Assembly: GCA_009741485.1 (NCBI GenBank)
Contig: CM019214.1
Location: 9,208,543-9,272,542 of the forward strand
Origin: Malurus cyaneus samueli
Lineage: Eukaryota; Chordata; Aves; Passeriformes; Maluridae
Length of the DNA: 64,000 nt
Direction of reading: 5' to 3'
The notes under the pieces are model-generated. The model was not told the DNA's origin and did not search any database. It saw nothing but the letters and a program-made list of their open reading frames with translations. Position numbers and translations under genes: made by a program. Positions 25,986 through 38,115 of this stretch are shown here, piece by piece (position 1 is the stretch's first letter; each line of letters begins with the position of its first letter).

Positions 25986-26644
25986 GTCCCCGTGTCTGCG
26001 CCCTTATTGGGCTCGTAATGTTTAGCCGCCTGTCAGGCAGCTTTAATTGGTTTTTCTCCGGAGCGGGCTGTGAGTTGGGGGATGCTGCAAAAGGCTTCAG
26101 CAGAGGTTCAAATGCAAGGCAGTTCAGGCTTAAACGCGCAGGATCGCGGGATTAAAAGCAGCGTTAGAAACGTGTCCTTTGTGATGCGCCTGGCGGCTCC
26201 CGGGGCCGGCGCTGATGAATGCACCCAGCTGATGGAGAGAGGGAGGAAGGGAGGGCAGAACCTGCCAGAGGAGCCGCCGCAGGGAGCAGAGCTGAGCGGG
26301 GGATGCCTCTCAACCCCTGTCTGTGTCCCCGTGCTGCTGGGAACCCCTGAGTCCCCCCCACACACAGGCACCCCTCCCCAAACCACCCTCCGGCCCCAGA
26401 TCCAGATCAAACCCTCTGCTCTCCCTAACACAGGACACTCAGGCCCCAGCCCAGCACCCTGGCATTGCTCTGCCCCTTTGCTTGTTTCCCCCTGCCCACC
26501 CACCAGTTTCCCAACCTCACTCCATAGTCCCACAGTCCAATGTCCCTTTCCATGGCACCAGGAACAGCAGGGCAACACCTTTAGGCCCATCTGCCTTAAT
26601 TTTATCTGTTCCCAATCTACTGAAACCTTTGCATGCCACATCCC
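25986..26644. other. Non-coding DNA between CpG island and minisatellite
   Basis: No gene is recognised. The plus-strand frame of 245 codons starting at 26070 runs straight into the minisatellite, which explains its length: the 9-bp unit contains no stop in that frame. Confidence 0.6.
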
Positions 26645-26794
26645 TCCTATATCCTATATATCCTATATATCCTATATATCCTATATATCCTATGTAACCT
26701 CTATATCCTATATATCCTATATATCCTATATATCCTATATAGCCCATATATCCTTTATATCCTATATATCCTATATAGCCCATATATCCTATCT
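26645..26794 (+). repeat. 9-bp minisatellite, unit TCCTATATA
   Basis: About sixteen head-to-tail units of TCCTATATA span 150 bases. A few units are altered (TCCTATGTAACC, TATAGCCCATATA, TCCTTTATA). One higher-order feature is visible: the segment TCCTATATAGCCCATATATCC occurs twice near the 3' end. Because the period is nine, the array reads as periodic tripeptides in open frames on both strands, but there is no sign of translation. Confidence 0.95.
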
Positions 26795-27599
26795 ACTCCA
26801 GACATAGGCACTGGGGAGGGTGGCCATGTGCTTGTGCACAACCCGGGAATAATCCTGCCACGACCTAGGGCGGGCCCGCGAGCCAGAAATAATAATTCCA
26901 AATATTTTAAACAGCCAGAGGAGTCTGGCTGAGATAAAATGTCATGGGGAATTCCCTGCCAGCACAAACAATACGAATTACAGAATCAGTAACACAAAGT
27001 ATCATTAACTGTTCTGGCCCTGCAAAAATAGGCTTTGTCTCAGCACTCGGAAGGCAGCATAGGGTGGTTTGAGAAGGGCAAGGCTGGTGGCACAGGGATA
27101 TGGGTGAAAAGAAGCCAATTTGTGGTTTTGTTCATGGCTTTTGTGGTGTTTCATGACCTCCCTGGTGGTGTACATTCTTCAGGGGTCGGGCTGACCTGGC
27201 TCACAGGGATTCAGATGTTAATTTTACTTTGAATGCAATAGAAGTGGCCAGCCTGGCATTTGGGACATTCCTGACGCTCCTCAGCAGGTCGGAAAGGCAG
27301 CTTGGCTCTCAAGGAAGCACGTGGCCTGGCTTGGCTCTTTCTAAACTGAAGGCAAGTTTTTAATGACCAAAGTAGATAATTACATCAGATTTTGAATATT
27401 TAATTAAAAAAAATCCTGGTGTGGAGCAGCTCTGGCTTTCCTCATGTTTCTCAGTCCACATTCACTCCTGTGCCATGAGATTCCCACTCTGCCAGGCAGG
27501 GCATTGTATGGACCAATCATATGGACTGGCTCCTCAGAGCAGCAGAGGTGAACACTGCACAGATATTTAACTGTAATAACCCTCACATTCAAGCACTTT
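26795..27599. other. Non-coding DNA, no gene recognised
   Basis: No family, RNA gene or exon is recognised. The sequence is unique and of moderate GC. Confidence 0.55.
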
Positions 27600-27750
27600 G
27601 CCGATGTTTACTTCAGGCAGCAATATCTCAGTCCTACAGATAAGAGAGTTTAAGAGAGACAAGGATAACCTGAATTGCCCAAGGTCCCAGAGAGGAGAGG
27701 CATGGTGTGATATCAGAGCAGCAGGTCTGGTATCCTCACCTTACAGACCC
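27600..27750 (-). repeat. MIR-like ancient SINE fragment
   Basis: The order CTACAGATAAG, AGTTTAAGAGAGACAAGG, GAATTGCCCAAGGTCCCAG and then a CAGCAGGTCTGG-like segment matches the reverse complement of the MIR core and 3' part (lower-strand order: ACAGATGAGG, AGAGAGGTTAAG, TTGCCCAAGGTCAC). The spacing is right and the divergence is high, as expected for an amniote-age SINE. It has no coding role, though copies of this age are sometimes co-opted as enhancers. Confidence 0.5.
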
Positions 27751-30480
27751 ATGCAAAGCCTCAAACCTTTCTATACTGAATGAATTCTCTCTTTAGGGGA
27801 AACCAATGATCCAACTCCCATCCTATGTCCATTTGGCAAGTTGCTTTTCACACCCTATGAACTGCTCTCGAAATCTGAACCCTCATGGTTCAAGATGTTT
27901 GTCAGCTCCAGGTGACCATAAGTATTTTTAAAACCAGATGGGAACAAATAGTTTATTTTTAAAATGCTGAAATATTCAACGAGATAAAACCCATTTGCTT
28001 AGAGAGACTTCTTGTGCAGCTAATCAGCTTGGCAATGCATCGTTTTGATAGAAAGCTCTCCCCTCTTCGCTTGGTAAACACAGCATACATTATTCCTTTC
28101 TGTGTGATGATGTTAAATAAGGGAAACGGGCTGCAGACAGGGTGGTTTCCTGTGCTGCTGGTTTGATTCAGCCAGTTTCCAGATGACAAGATCTCAGATC
28201 CAAGAGGGACATGGCAACTACCTGTGGGGGTTACAAGCAGCCCTGCCACTGCCTGCCTTGATGTCCTTGGTCTCACCACTTGGCCCAAAGTCCGCTAATT
28301 TTCGGCTTCAGGAAGGGCTGCAGGGTTTACAGATCAGGTTTTTTATGCGACTCCCATTCCCTGGGAAATGGTGAATGACAGCAAAATCTTGTGTGGACCC
28401 ACCAAGCTTCTGGAACCTGCACATGGAGGCAGGCAGAGGGGATCCAAGCAGGCAGGATTAGGCAGCAAACACACCTGGTTAGGATGCAGGAAGAGCCAGA
28501 GGACGGGAGCTTGCGGGTGAACATGCTGGCACAGCTTAATCGGATGGATGCTCATTCCAAGGAGGGAAGGAGATGGCTGCAGCCTGCAAAGGATGCTGGC
28601 AGCAAGGAAAGGCAAGGATCCACTCCCCAATCTGCTCTGCAGAGAGCCAGGATGTGATTTGGGGTGTAAAGCTGTATTAGTGTCCAAAGTGCTGCTTGGC
28701 TCGCACAGGAATCCTTTGTGTCCTTAATGAAGGGAAAAAGCAGGGCTTTATCCCAAAACTTTGTGTATAATCAGATGCCGTGTTGCAAGGCTCTGGAAAA
28801 CACACCAGAAATAATGATTGGGAGGAAATAAAAGGTTTAGTTCAAAACAGTGTGTGATTTAAATAAGAAGTGAAAAAGAAAGTGCGCAGGATTTGAGCAT
28901 CGGAAGAATGAACTTTTAATTCATTTGCATTGAGATTATAGAGGGAGGGGCAGCGTTTAAACTGGTATAAAAAACTAGTTTAGATGTAAATGAGCGATAA
29001 TGGTCTTTGGTAAGGAAATAAGCAGGGGGATGAACTTTGGCCGTCAGGAGCCCGAAGAAAGTCCTGGCGTTGTCCCTGGAGCTGGAAGCCCCAGATGCAG
29101 TAATTAGCAATGAGTTTGCAGATCTCAGCACCGGTGGAACAAAAGGGCACCGCTTTGGAGCTGGGCTGCCAGCTGGGAGAAGGGGAGGTGAGCTGGCATG
29201 ACACAAGGGTTCATTACCCAGCAGTTTGCAGAGGGGAAAAGAAAAGATCCGAGGCTGCAGCCTGGGGCTGGCATAAAAGCAATCTAGGGTTTGTGGGGTT
29301 TAACAGTTTCCAGAGCCCTGGCATTTTCAGCTGAAAAATTCCCTCAGCAACTGAGCCAAAGGGGTCGAGATTTTTAAACAGGTCTTGCCATGTCCATGGA
29401 GACAAGGGCTGCTGTTCTTTAACCCTTACAAGTCCAGATGATTAATTTGGAGCAGCAAGGCACGGTACTGGAGAGATGCAATTCCACTTGTAATCATCTC
29501 ACAATGCCTGCGCTCATCTCCTCGAGAAGGAAGGAGGAGTAGGGAACAGATCACAGGCTCCTGCCTGCTGCAGCCATGCTGCCTCTTTCTCCCCTCAGCC
29601 CAGGACACCGCACAGGCAAAGCTAAAGCCGTATCCATCCAGCCCATGTGCATCCCACATCCTGCACGAGTGCCATTATCCCAAGCTTGGCCAGAGATCTG
29701 AGCTTTGTTACTGCTGTTATTTCTATCTGTTGGAGAAGGGCTGGTCCTGGTTTGCTCTGGGAAAAAGCCCAGCTCTCCCCCCAGGGGTCTCTCAGCTCAC
29801 AGAGGGATTGATTGATCTGCTTATTACTATCATGTTATTATTATTTAATCGCTCTCAAGGAACGGCCTCCCTGGAATGCGGCGTTTGTTTCTGCTGAGGC
29901 CATCATGGCCCAAATCCTCTGGCCCAGGAGGGCAGTTCCTGGCGTAGCAACCCCCCTGCTCTGGAAAGAATGTCCGTGTGCACCACGGAGCCCTCACCAC
30001 GGGCGCCTGATGAATGCTGCTTGTTGCCACTCCCCACGGCCCGCCTAATCCCAGCCAGATTTGTTACAGATTTACATGCGGAGTGACCTGGTTTCTGGGT
30101 CCTGTCAGGGAAAATATAACTCCGCTGTCATCTGAGTGATGCATGAGGCAGGCAGCCCCCAGGTCAGGCCCAGGCTTCACGTTCCCAGGACTGGTGGAAG
30201 AATGAGAATTATCCCCCTGCTCCTGTGCCACTGCACTTAATACCCCATATGGAACCTAAATACAGCTGGGGGTTCTGCCAGCCAAAGGTTCTGAACCTTC
30301 ACAACATCACTGAGCAAGTCCTCATCCCTCGTGAGAAGCTTTCACTCACGTTTTGCAGGTGCCACTCTTTTTATCAGTTTCTTACCAACACATGTCAAGC
30401 AAAGACCACCACAAGGATCACTTCTCTCCCTTCCTCCCTGGCTTTTCTGTGTTAATCCCATTTCTCCACAGCACTGCCTT
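27751..30480. other. Non-coding DNA, no gene recognised
   Basis: Short overlapping frames only. The sequence from about 30260 to 30480 runs without a visible junction into the first copy of the local duplication. Confidence 0.55.
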
Positions 30481-30585
30481 GCAGCTCCTCCACCCATGGA
30501 CTGCCTGCTGTGCCCTCACCCATTGCCACACTGCTCCGAGGTCCTTGCTCCTGCCACAAAGAGTGTCCATGTGCAAGCAGGGAGG

Positions 30586-30590
30586 GAAGG
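30586..30590 (+). repeat. Target site duplication GAAGG (left)
   Basis: Five bases before the TG terminus of the solo LTR, repeated at 31215-31219. The empty site in copy 2 (around 35475-35479) has GAAGG once. Confidence 0.9.
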
Positions 30591-31214
30591 TGTCCTAGGT
30601 TAGCTGAGTATTGTATTCCTATCATCTGCTTATGTTAGAGGAAAGTTAAACAACCCTTCTGTAACTATACATGATAGTCGAGAGTGCTCTGGTTTGTTTG
30701 GTGATGTTCCTCCCTTCAAGGACAATGGGAGGGAAAGGGACAAGACACAGACTTTTTTTCTGGGGAGGCTCGCTCTCTCGGGATCAGCGGTGGAAAAAGA
30801 AGCTGCTCTTCCTGGGACTGCTCCTTTTTTCTGCTTTCTTTGGACTTGTTTTTCCTCAAACTTGTTTTTCCTCTTCGTCATCTGGGATCTGGAGGATTCT
30901 CGTGGCACGGCAGGGAGAAAAATCCTTCAGTGAACTATTGGAGAGAGACTCTGTCAAACCCCTCTGGGGACCCGGAGGGGAAGCTACTCCCAGGAGGGAA
31001 GAGAAAGGCTTTGGGATCTAACAGCTGATTCCACAGGTTTTTTTTTCTTTGTGTTTATATAATTTTTTAAATAAATAGTTTTTTTCCCCCTTTTCTTTTC
31101 ACTTTCCTCTCTGTGGAAAAGGTTGTCTCTAGGACCCGGGTGGAGAAAAAGGAGGGGAGGGGTTTGTGGAACTTGGAGTGTTTTGCTCCCATTGAATTAA
31201 TTCAAACCACAACA
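30591..31214 (+). mobile_element. Complete solo LTR, 624 bp, endogenous retrovirus
   Basis: The element begins TGTCCTAGGTTAGCTGAG and ends AATTCAAACCACAACA, with TG...CA termini and a 5-bp target duplication GAAGG on each side. An AAATAAA polyadenylation signal (about 31067-31073) lies in the 3' quarter, supporting plus orientation. The terminal words resemble a widespread avian LTR type that opens TGTCCTGGGTT and closes AAACCACGACA; this is from memory of the family and needs a library search. No internal retroviral genes or second LTR are present. The insertion is absent from the paralogous site near 35475, so it postdates the duplication or is polymorphic between haplotypes. Confidence 0.92.
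31067..31073 (+). terminator. LTR polyadenylation signal
   Basis: AAATAAA within the solo LTR, about 145 bases before its 3' end and followed by a T-rich and GT-containing stretch, the normal arrangement of a retroviral R/U5 junction. Confidence 0.55.
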
Positions 31215-31219
31215 GAAGG
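31215..31219 (+). repeat. Target site duplication GAAGG (right)
   Basis: Exact repeat of 30586-30590, directly after the CA terminus of the solo LTR. Confidence 0.9.
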
Positions 31220-33810
31220 GAAATAACCTGGGCTCGCTGCAGACTTGTGCAGCTGCTCAGAGCTCCAAGCAGCTCTGGCTTTGCAAAGTGGGTGCCGGGG
31301 TCCCATTTGTCACTGATGGACACTGGGAAGCAAAACATAGGGTTCCCAGGAGGAGGAGCAAAGGAAGCTCTCCTCCCTCCTGCACCTTCCAAACCTGGAC
31401 TGGGACACAGCTCATTGCAAACTTGAGGCTGGAGCCTGGGCCCTGCAATGAGGCAAATCAAGCCCAGCAGAAGGGAGCTCCATGGCTTCAGCAGAACCCG
31501 GGCTGGGGAACCATGAGCTGCACCACCGTGTTTTCAGAGGAGTGTGCACAGGAGGTGTAAGGTCATAACCCATCCCTGACACCCGTGCCCCAGCATGGGC
31601 CTGAGCAAGCTGTTTGGTCTCCGAGGCTGGAAATGTGCCATATGGCACCCTGCCTCGGGGAGGGAGATGTCTCTGGTTCAGCCCAAGGCTTCCGAGCAGG
31701 CTGATGGCTGAACAGATAGAAATGAATGGAGAATTGATATTTGAAATGCAGAGGTGAAGGGAGGAAAAGCAGGAGTCCCTCCTCGAAAGAGCAACGTGCT
31801 AACATGGGCAGCAACCATCTGTCCAGCGTGCTGGCTGGCCTGCTCCAGGCAGCGTGCAGCTGGCACTGCCAGGGGGCACAGCTCCACTCTGGGATGGTTT
31901 GAACTTCCCTTTTATTGAAGAAACTGCAGGCATTCCCAGCCAGATTCACTGCTGGCATGCCCTTAGCTGCATGGCTCAGCAATGCCAGGAGCAGATTCAG
32001 CTCCAGGACTTGGCTGTCTTCCAAAATGTGAATCGGCACTGGGAAAAGCTGCTAAGGTGGGATCCTCCTGGTGTGGAGCAGGGCAGAGCTGCCCACAGCC
32101 TGGGTAAGTGAAAGGCCATGGATGGGGAGTGGAGAGGAGTGCAGGCAGGAGGGCTGTGCATCCTGCAGAGCAGTTTGTAACAACCACTCTTGGAATGCTG
32201 CACTGCATGGATTGGGATTGCAGGTGTTTCCCCTACCTGTCACGTAAAACTCTGCTAATTTGGCAGTGTTATAATCGTCTTTTTCTCCCTCACTTGCTTT
32301 TCCCAGCAAGAGAATTCTGGATCAGCAGACCCAGTTTACATTTCACACCCTTCCCTGAGCACATTTGGGAAGAGCAGGCAAGCTTTGGTCTGGAAGCCAA
32401 AGTGTGCTTGGAACCTACTTCTAATTCCCAAAAACCCAGAGCTGAGCACCCACCAGCAGGCTCAGGGGAAGCTTGCACCCAGATGGGTCATGCTGCATTT
32501 GATCTCTGTCCCGCTCCTTGTCCTCTCTCTCTCATTGCCTGGCAGTTTTAGGCAGCTGAGAAGTGTTTTGTTATCCCGCAGGTCAGGAGAGCCCAGTCCT
32601 TGTAGCTGGGAAATCTCAGAGCCATTGGTACTCTCAGCCAAGTTTTCCCCTTCACTCCAGCACAGGTCAAGTCCTCACTGCTGGAGGACAGATTTGTCCA
32701 GCTCTGGGCAAAGGCAGCCCCTTCCTCCCCCTGACCTCTTTATCCATCATCAATTTCCATTTCCAAGCTGTCTCTTGATTAGTTTAAGAATTCCAGTTTA
32801 AAAATTCCCCGCGACCATTTCCAATGCATCTCAGGTAGAATCTCCCCAGGGAGCTGCGCCCCCTCTCCCCACGCTCCCTGTGCTCCTGGAAAGGCCGGGC
32901 TGATTGCATTCATGCATCTCTGTGCAAACCCACGTACTGCCACTTCCCTCCTGGGAGCATTTCTCTGTCTGCAGGAGGATCCCTGAGGAGAGGAGGGCAG
33001 GGAGGGGGATGCGCAGGGAACGGCGCCGTCACCCCTGGCTGCTGGAGCAGGGGCAGGGGACACACAGGGAAAGGAGCAGGAAAAACACGTAAAAAAGAAA
33101 CAGCCCAGGTCCTTTCTTCATGTCTCAAGTGGGCTACATCACCTCTCACACCCCAGGTGAGCACACCCCTGGACACACTTTGCTCTTATATATATTATAT
33201 AAATAAGAAAATCCCTTGCATGTCCCTCCCCGGGGGTGAGAGCACATTTGCCAGCACAGTTTCCACAGAGGCTGAGCAGAAAGGGAGTCTGTGGCCACCC
33301 TCAGCTTGGGGCACAGCAGGGCAGCAGAGCTCCACACAACCTCCTGAACCCAGGGCCTCTCAGCAAACACCTCTCCTGCCCTACTGAGAGTGCTGGCTAC
33401 AGCATGGGCACTGTTTGAAGGCTCTCCAAACACCTCCAAAACAACTCCAAGGGGTCTCCACACCACATTGCCTGTCCAGTCCATCCTCACTACCAGCACA
33501 GGCGCACGCCCCAGCTGCCCCCATCCCACTCCCCAGTTTTTATCCAGCATCAACAGCTGCTCTGCCACACAGGAGAGAGCCAGAGGAAACACAGCTTTAA
33601 ACTGGCTCCTGGAGAGATCTCCCAAATAGTAAATTTTCCAGTGAATCGTGTCCCAGTAGAGAGGACACTCACAAATCAGCAGCGCCCAGCACTCCAGAGC
33701 AGCCCCATGTCCTGTGGGTACAAGATCCTGAGGAAGGAGCCTCGGCCACAAAGATGACCAAACGCTTCTTTATCCGGCACGTCCTGATTACTCCGAAAGA
33801 CGGAGGCTTG

Positions 33811-34060
33811 GCTGGGAGTGTTCCCAGAGCCCCCAAACCCCTCCAGCCCTCCATGGCACCGACCAGGAGAGGTTTGTGGACAGGAACAGCCCCAGCTGGG
33901 AGCAGCTTGGGCACTTCAGCAGCGATTTGGGCACTTTGGGGGCACAGCCCGGATGGGAAGACCCAGGCCAGGGACTGGGACAGACAACCGGAATTCCTGG
34001 AGAACAGACACGCTCAGGTGGACACGTTCTGCCAGCACAACTATGAGATCGTGGGCCTGG
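33811..34060 (+). pseudogene. MHC class II beta exon 2 relic
   Basis: Exon 2 of MHC class II beta genes encodes the beta-1 peptide-binding domain that presents peptides to CD4 T cells. The 3' half here translates to QPEFLENRHAQVDTFCQHNY (about 33988-34047), the classic end of that domain, including the second cysteine of its disulfide. The bases upstream (about 33853-33985) still align with the expected beta-sheet part, including words like GAGGTTTGTGGACAGG and CACTTCAGCAGCGATTTGGG, but in shifting frames because of several small indels. The invariant leader, exon 1, exons 3 onward and a clean donor site are not recognisable nearby, so this is an isolated broken exon. Identity rests on recognition of the domain signature; a search should confirm it. 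Confidence 0.8.
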
Positions 34061-34164
34061 ACCCTGGCCTGGGCAGTCCCAGAACACCCAAATCCTCCCA
34101 AATATTCCCCTGAACCCCAAATTCAGCCCCCAAATCCTGGTAAAATGGTATGGCTTTAGATCTC

Positions 34165-34170
34165 TTTATT
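34165..34170 (-). terminator. Likely polyadenylation signal of the zinc-finger exon
   Basis: AATAAA on minus (TTTATT on plus), about 340 bases beyond the in-frame stop of the zinc-finger reading frame. The position is reasonable for a short 3' untranslated region. Confidence 0.4.
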
Positions 34171-34399
34171 TAATTTCCTGATGCCACCAGACTAATGCTT
34201 GATGCCACCAGAAGAAACAACTGAACAGAGCAGGGGACATATTTTGGATTCAACAAATCAGCTCTTTCTAATGATTTTCCACTGTCAATCTGAGTCTGGA
34301 TGGGTGGGTGTTCCTGCCCCTGTGCTCATGCAGGTGCTTACAGGGATCCAGGAGGATGTGGAGACCACCAGCCAGGTGTCATCCCAAGGGGATCACCAG

Positions 34400-35116
<717 letters not shown>

Positions 35117-35204
35117 CTGGGGGAGGAAGGACAAGGAGAGGATGGGATTCGTCTCCAGGCCAGAGGGAAGGAAAGGTGAGATCCCCCCAGTCACCCCGGC
35201 GACT

Positions 35205-35363
35205 GATCAGGCAGAGGGGGGGTGGGTTTTTCCTCTGGTTTTCAGTTTTTGGCAAAACTGCTGGCCTGGTTGATGGGCTTCTTCCAGGACATTTTCACCA
35301 GTTGAGGATCAACGTCCCTTTCAGATGTGCTAATGTATGTCCTGTGGCTGGTTCGCCTAGCTG
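35205..35363 (+). repeat. Tail of duplication copy 1, homopolymer-expanded
   Basis: From about 35211 to 35290 the sequence matches about 38047-38108 but with many short runs one base longer (GGTGGGTTTTT against GGTGGTTTT, GGCAAAACTGC against GGCAAACTGC, CTGGTTGATGGGCTTCTTCC against CTGTGATGGCTCTTCC). Similarity fades toward 35363, where copy 2 begins. Nothing coding is seen. Confidence 0.75.
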
Positions 35364-38041
35364 GCAGCTCCTCCACCCATGGACTGCCTGCTGTGCCCTC
35401 ACCCAATGCCACACTGCTCTGAGGTCCTTGCTCCTGCCACACAGTGTCCGTGTGTCCATGAGCAAGCAGGGAGGGAAGGGAAATAACCTGGGCTCGCTGC
35501 AGACTTGTGCAGCTGCTCAGAGCTCCAAGCAGCTCTGGCTTTGCAAAGTGGGTGCCGGGGTCCCATTTGTCACTGATGGACACTGGGAAGCAAAAGCCAT
35601 CAGGTGTCTCCAACAGGAGGAGGAGCAAAGGAGGAATCTCTCCTCCCTCCTGCACACCTTCCCAAACCTGGACTGGGACACAGCTCATTGCAAACTTGAG
35701 GCTGGAGCCTGGGCCCTGCAATGAGGCAAATCAAGCCCAGCAGAAGGGAGCTCCATGGCTTCAGCAGAACCCGGGCTGGGGAACCATGAGCTGCACCACC
35801 GTGTTTTCAGAGGAGTGTGCACAGGAGGTGTAAGGTCATAACCCATCCCTGACACCCGTGCCCCAGCATGGGCCTGAGCAAGCTGTTTGGTCTCCGAGGC
35901 TGCAAATGTGCCATATGGCACCCTGCCTCGGGGAGGGAGATGTCTCTGGTTCAGCCCAAGGCTTCCGAGCAGGCTGATGGCTGAACAGATAGAAATGAAT
36001 GGAGAATTGATATTTGAAATGCAGAGGTGAAGGGAGGAAAAGCAGGAGTCCCTCCTCGAAAGAGCAACGTGCTAACATGGGCAGCAACCATCTGTCCAGC
36101 GTGCTGGCTGGCCTGCTCCAGGCAGCGTGCAGCTGGCACTGCCAGGGGGCACAGCTCCACTCTGGGATGGTTTGAACTTCCCTTTTATTGAAGAAACTGC
36201 AGGCATTCCCAGCCAGATTCACTGCTGGCATCGCCCTTAGCTGCATGGCTGCAGCAATGCCAGGAGCAGATTCAGCTCCAGGACTTGGCTGTCTTCCAAA
36301 ATGTGAATCGGCACTGGGAAAAGCTGCTAAGGTGGGATCCTCCTGGTGTGGAGCAGGGCAAGCTGCTGCACCAGAGCTGCCCACAGCCTGGGTAAGTGAA
36401 AGGCCATGGATGGGGAGTGGAGAGGAGTGCAGGCAGGAGGGCTGTGCATCCTGCAGAGCAGTTTGTAACAACCACTCTTGGAATGCTGCACTGCATGGAT
36501 TGGGATTGCAGGTGTTTCCCCTACCTGTCACGTAAAGCTCTGCTAATTTGGCAGTGTTATAATCGTCTTTTTCTCCCTCGCTTGCTTTTCCCAGCAAGAG
36601 AATTCTGGATCAGCAGACCCAGTTTACATTTCACACCCTTCCCTGAGCACATTTGGGAAGAGCAGGCAAGCTTTGGTCTGGAAGCCAAAGTGTGCTTGGA
36701 ACCTACTTCTAATTCCCAAAAACCCAGAGCTGAGCACCCACCAGCAGGCTCAGGGGAAGCTTGCACCCAGATGGGTCATGCTGCATTTGATCTCTGTCCC
36801 GCTCCTTGTCCTCTCTCTCTCATTGCCTGGCAGTTATTTAGGCAGCTGAGAAGTGTTTTGTTATCCCGCAGGTCAGGAGAGCCCAGTCCTTTGTAGCTGG
36901 GAAATCTCAGAGCCATTGGTACTCTCAGCCAAGTTTTCCCCTTCACTCCAGCACAGGTCAAGTCCCTCACTGCTGAGAGGACAGATTTGTCCAGCTCTGG
37001 GGCAAAGGCAGCCCCTTCCTCCCCCTGACCTCTTTATCCATCATCAATTTCCATTTCCAAGCTGTCTCTTGATTAGTTTAAGAATTCCAGTTTAAAAATT
37101 CCCCGCGACCATTTCCAATGCATCTCAGGTAGAATCTCCCCAGGGAGCTGCGCCCCCTCTCCCCACGCTCCCTGTGCTCCTGGAAAGGCCGGGCTGATTG
37201 CATTCATGCATCTCTGTGCAAACCCACGTACTGCCACTTCCCTCCTGGGAGCATTTCTCTGTCTGCAGGAGGATCCCTGAGGAGAGGAGGGCAGGGGAGG
37301 GATGCGCAGGGGAACGGCGCCGTCACCCCTGGCTGCTGGAGCAGGGGCAGGGGACACACAGGGAAAGGAGCAGGAAAAACACGTAAAAAAGAAACAGCCC
37401 AGGTCCTTTCTTCATGTCTCAAGTGGGCTACATCACCTCTCACACCCCAGGTGAGCACACCCCTGGACACACTTTGCTCTTATATATATATATATAAATA
37501 AGAAAATCCCTTGCATGTCCCTCCCCGGGGGGGTGAGAGCACATTTGCCAGCACAGTTTCCACAGAGGCTGGAGCAGAAAGGGAGTCTGTGGCCACCCTC
37601 AGCTTGGGGCACAGCAGGGCAGCAGAGCTCCACACAACCTCCTGAACCCAGGGCCTCTCAGCAAACACCTCTCCTGCCCTACTGAGAGTGCTGGCTACAG
37701 CATGGGCACTGTTTGAAGGCTCTCCAAACACCTCCAAAACAACTCCAAGGGGTCTCCCACACCACATCTGCCTGTCCAGTCCATCCTCACTACCAGCACA
37801 GGCGCACGCCCCAGCTGCCCCCATCCCACTCCCCAGTTTTTATCCAGCATCAACAGCTGCTCTGCCACACAGGAGAGAGCCAGAGGAAACACAGCTTTAA
37901 ACTGGCTCCTGGAGAGATCTCCCAAATAGTAAATTTTCCAGTGAATCGTGTCCCAGTAGAGAGGACACTCACAAATCAGCAGCGCCCAGCACTCCAGAGC
38001 AGCCCCATGTCCTGTGGGTACAAGAATCCTTGAGAAGAGCA
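35364..38041 (+). repeat. Local duplication, copy 2 (no LTR)
   Basis: Direct-orientation match to 30481-33741 without the solo LTR. The empty integration site reads GAGGGAAGGGAAATAACC at about 35472-35489, with GAAGG once. A 13-base segment near 36361 (AGCTGCTGCACCA) is extra here. An AT dinucleotide run near 37481-37497 differs in length from copy 1. Reading frames up to 253 codons on minus exist, but indels in copy 1 break the same frames, which argues against coding. Confidence 0.95.
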
Positions 38042-38115
38042 TCCAGGGCAGAGGGGGTGGTTTTCCCTGAGTTCTCAGTTGGCAAACTGCTGGCCTGTGA
38101 TGGCTCTTCCAGCAT
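38042..38115 (+). repeat. Tail of duplication copy 2
   Basis: Match to about 35205-35298, carrying shorter homopolymers. It continues into single-copy sequence, so it is probably the original right flank of the duplicated unit. Confidence 0.7.

Larger units (their letters stand above)
30481..33741 (+). repeat. Local duplication, copy 1 (with LTR insertion)
   Basis: Starting at GCAGCTCCTCCACCCATGG this segment matches 35364-38041 in the same orientation. Homology covers 30481-30590 and 31215-33741; the 624 bases between are a solo LTR missing from the other copy. Comparing the copies by eye, differences are mainly one- to three-base indels, many in homopolymers (for example AGTCCTTG against AGTCCTTTG, CTCTGGGCAA against CTCTGGGGCAA), plus one 13-base indel near 32088 and one patch at about 31338-31390. 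Clean substitutions are few. Frames are not conserved between copies, so neither encodes a protein. Confidence 0.95.

Noticed and set aside
26070..26807. 245-codon frame ending in periodic Tyr-Ile-Ser
   Set aside because: Its length comes from the 9-bp minisatellite, which lacks stops in that frame; the N-terminal part is featureless.
33146..33751. 201-codon minus-strand frame in duplication copy 1
   Set aside because: In copy 2 the equivalent region is split into separate short frames; no domain is seen.
35836..36597. 253-codon minus-strand frame in duplication copy 2
   Set aside because: The paralogous copy breaks the same frame with small indels, and no family is recognisable; it is treated as non-coding.
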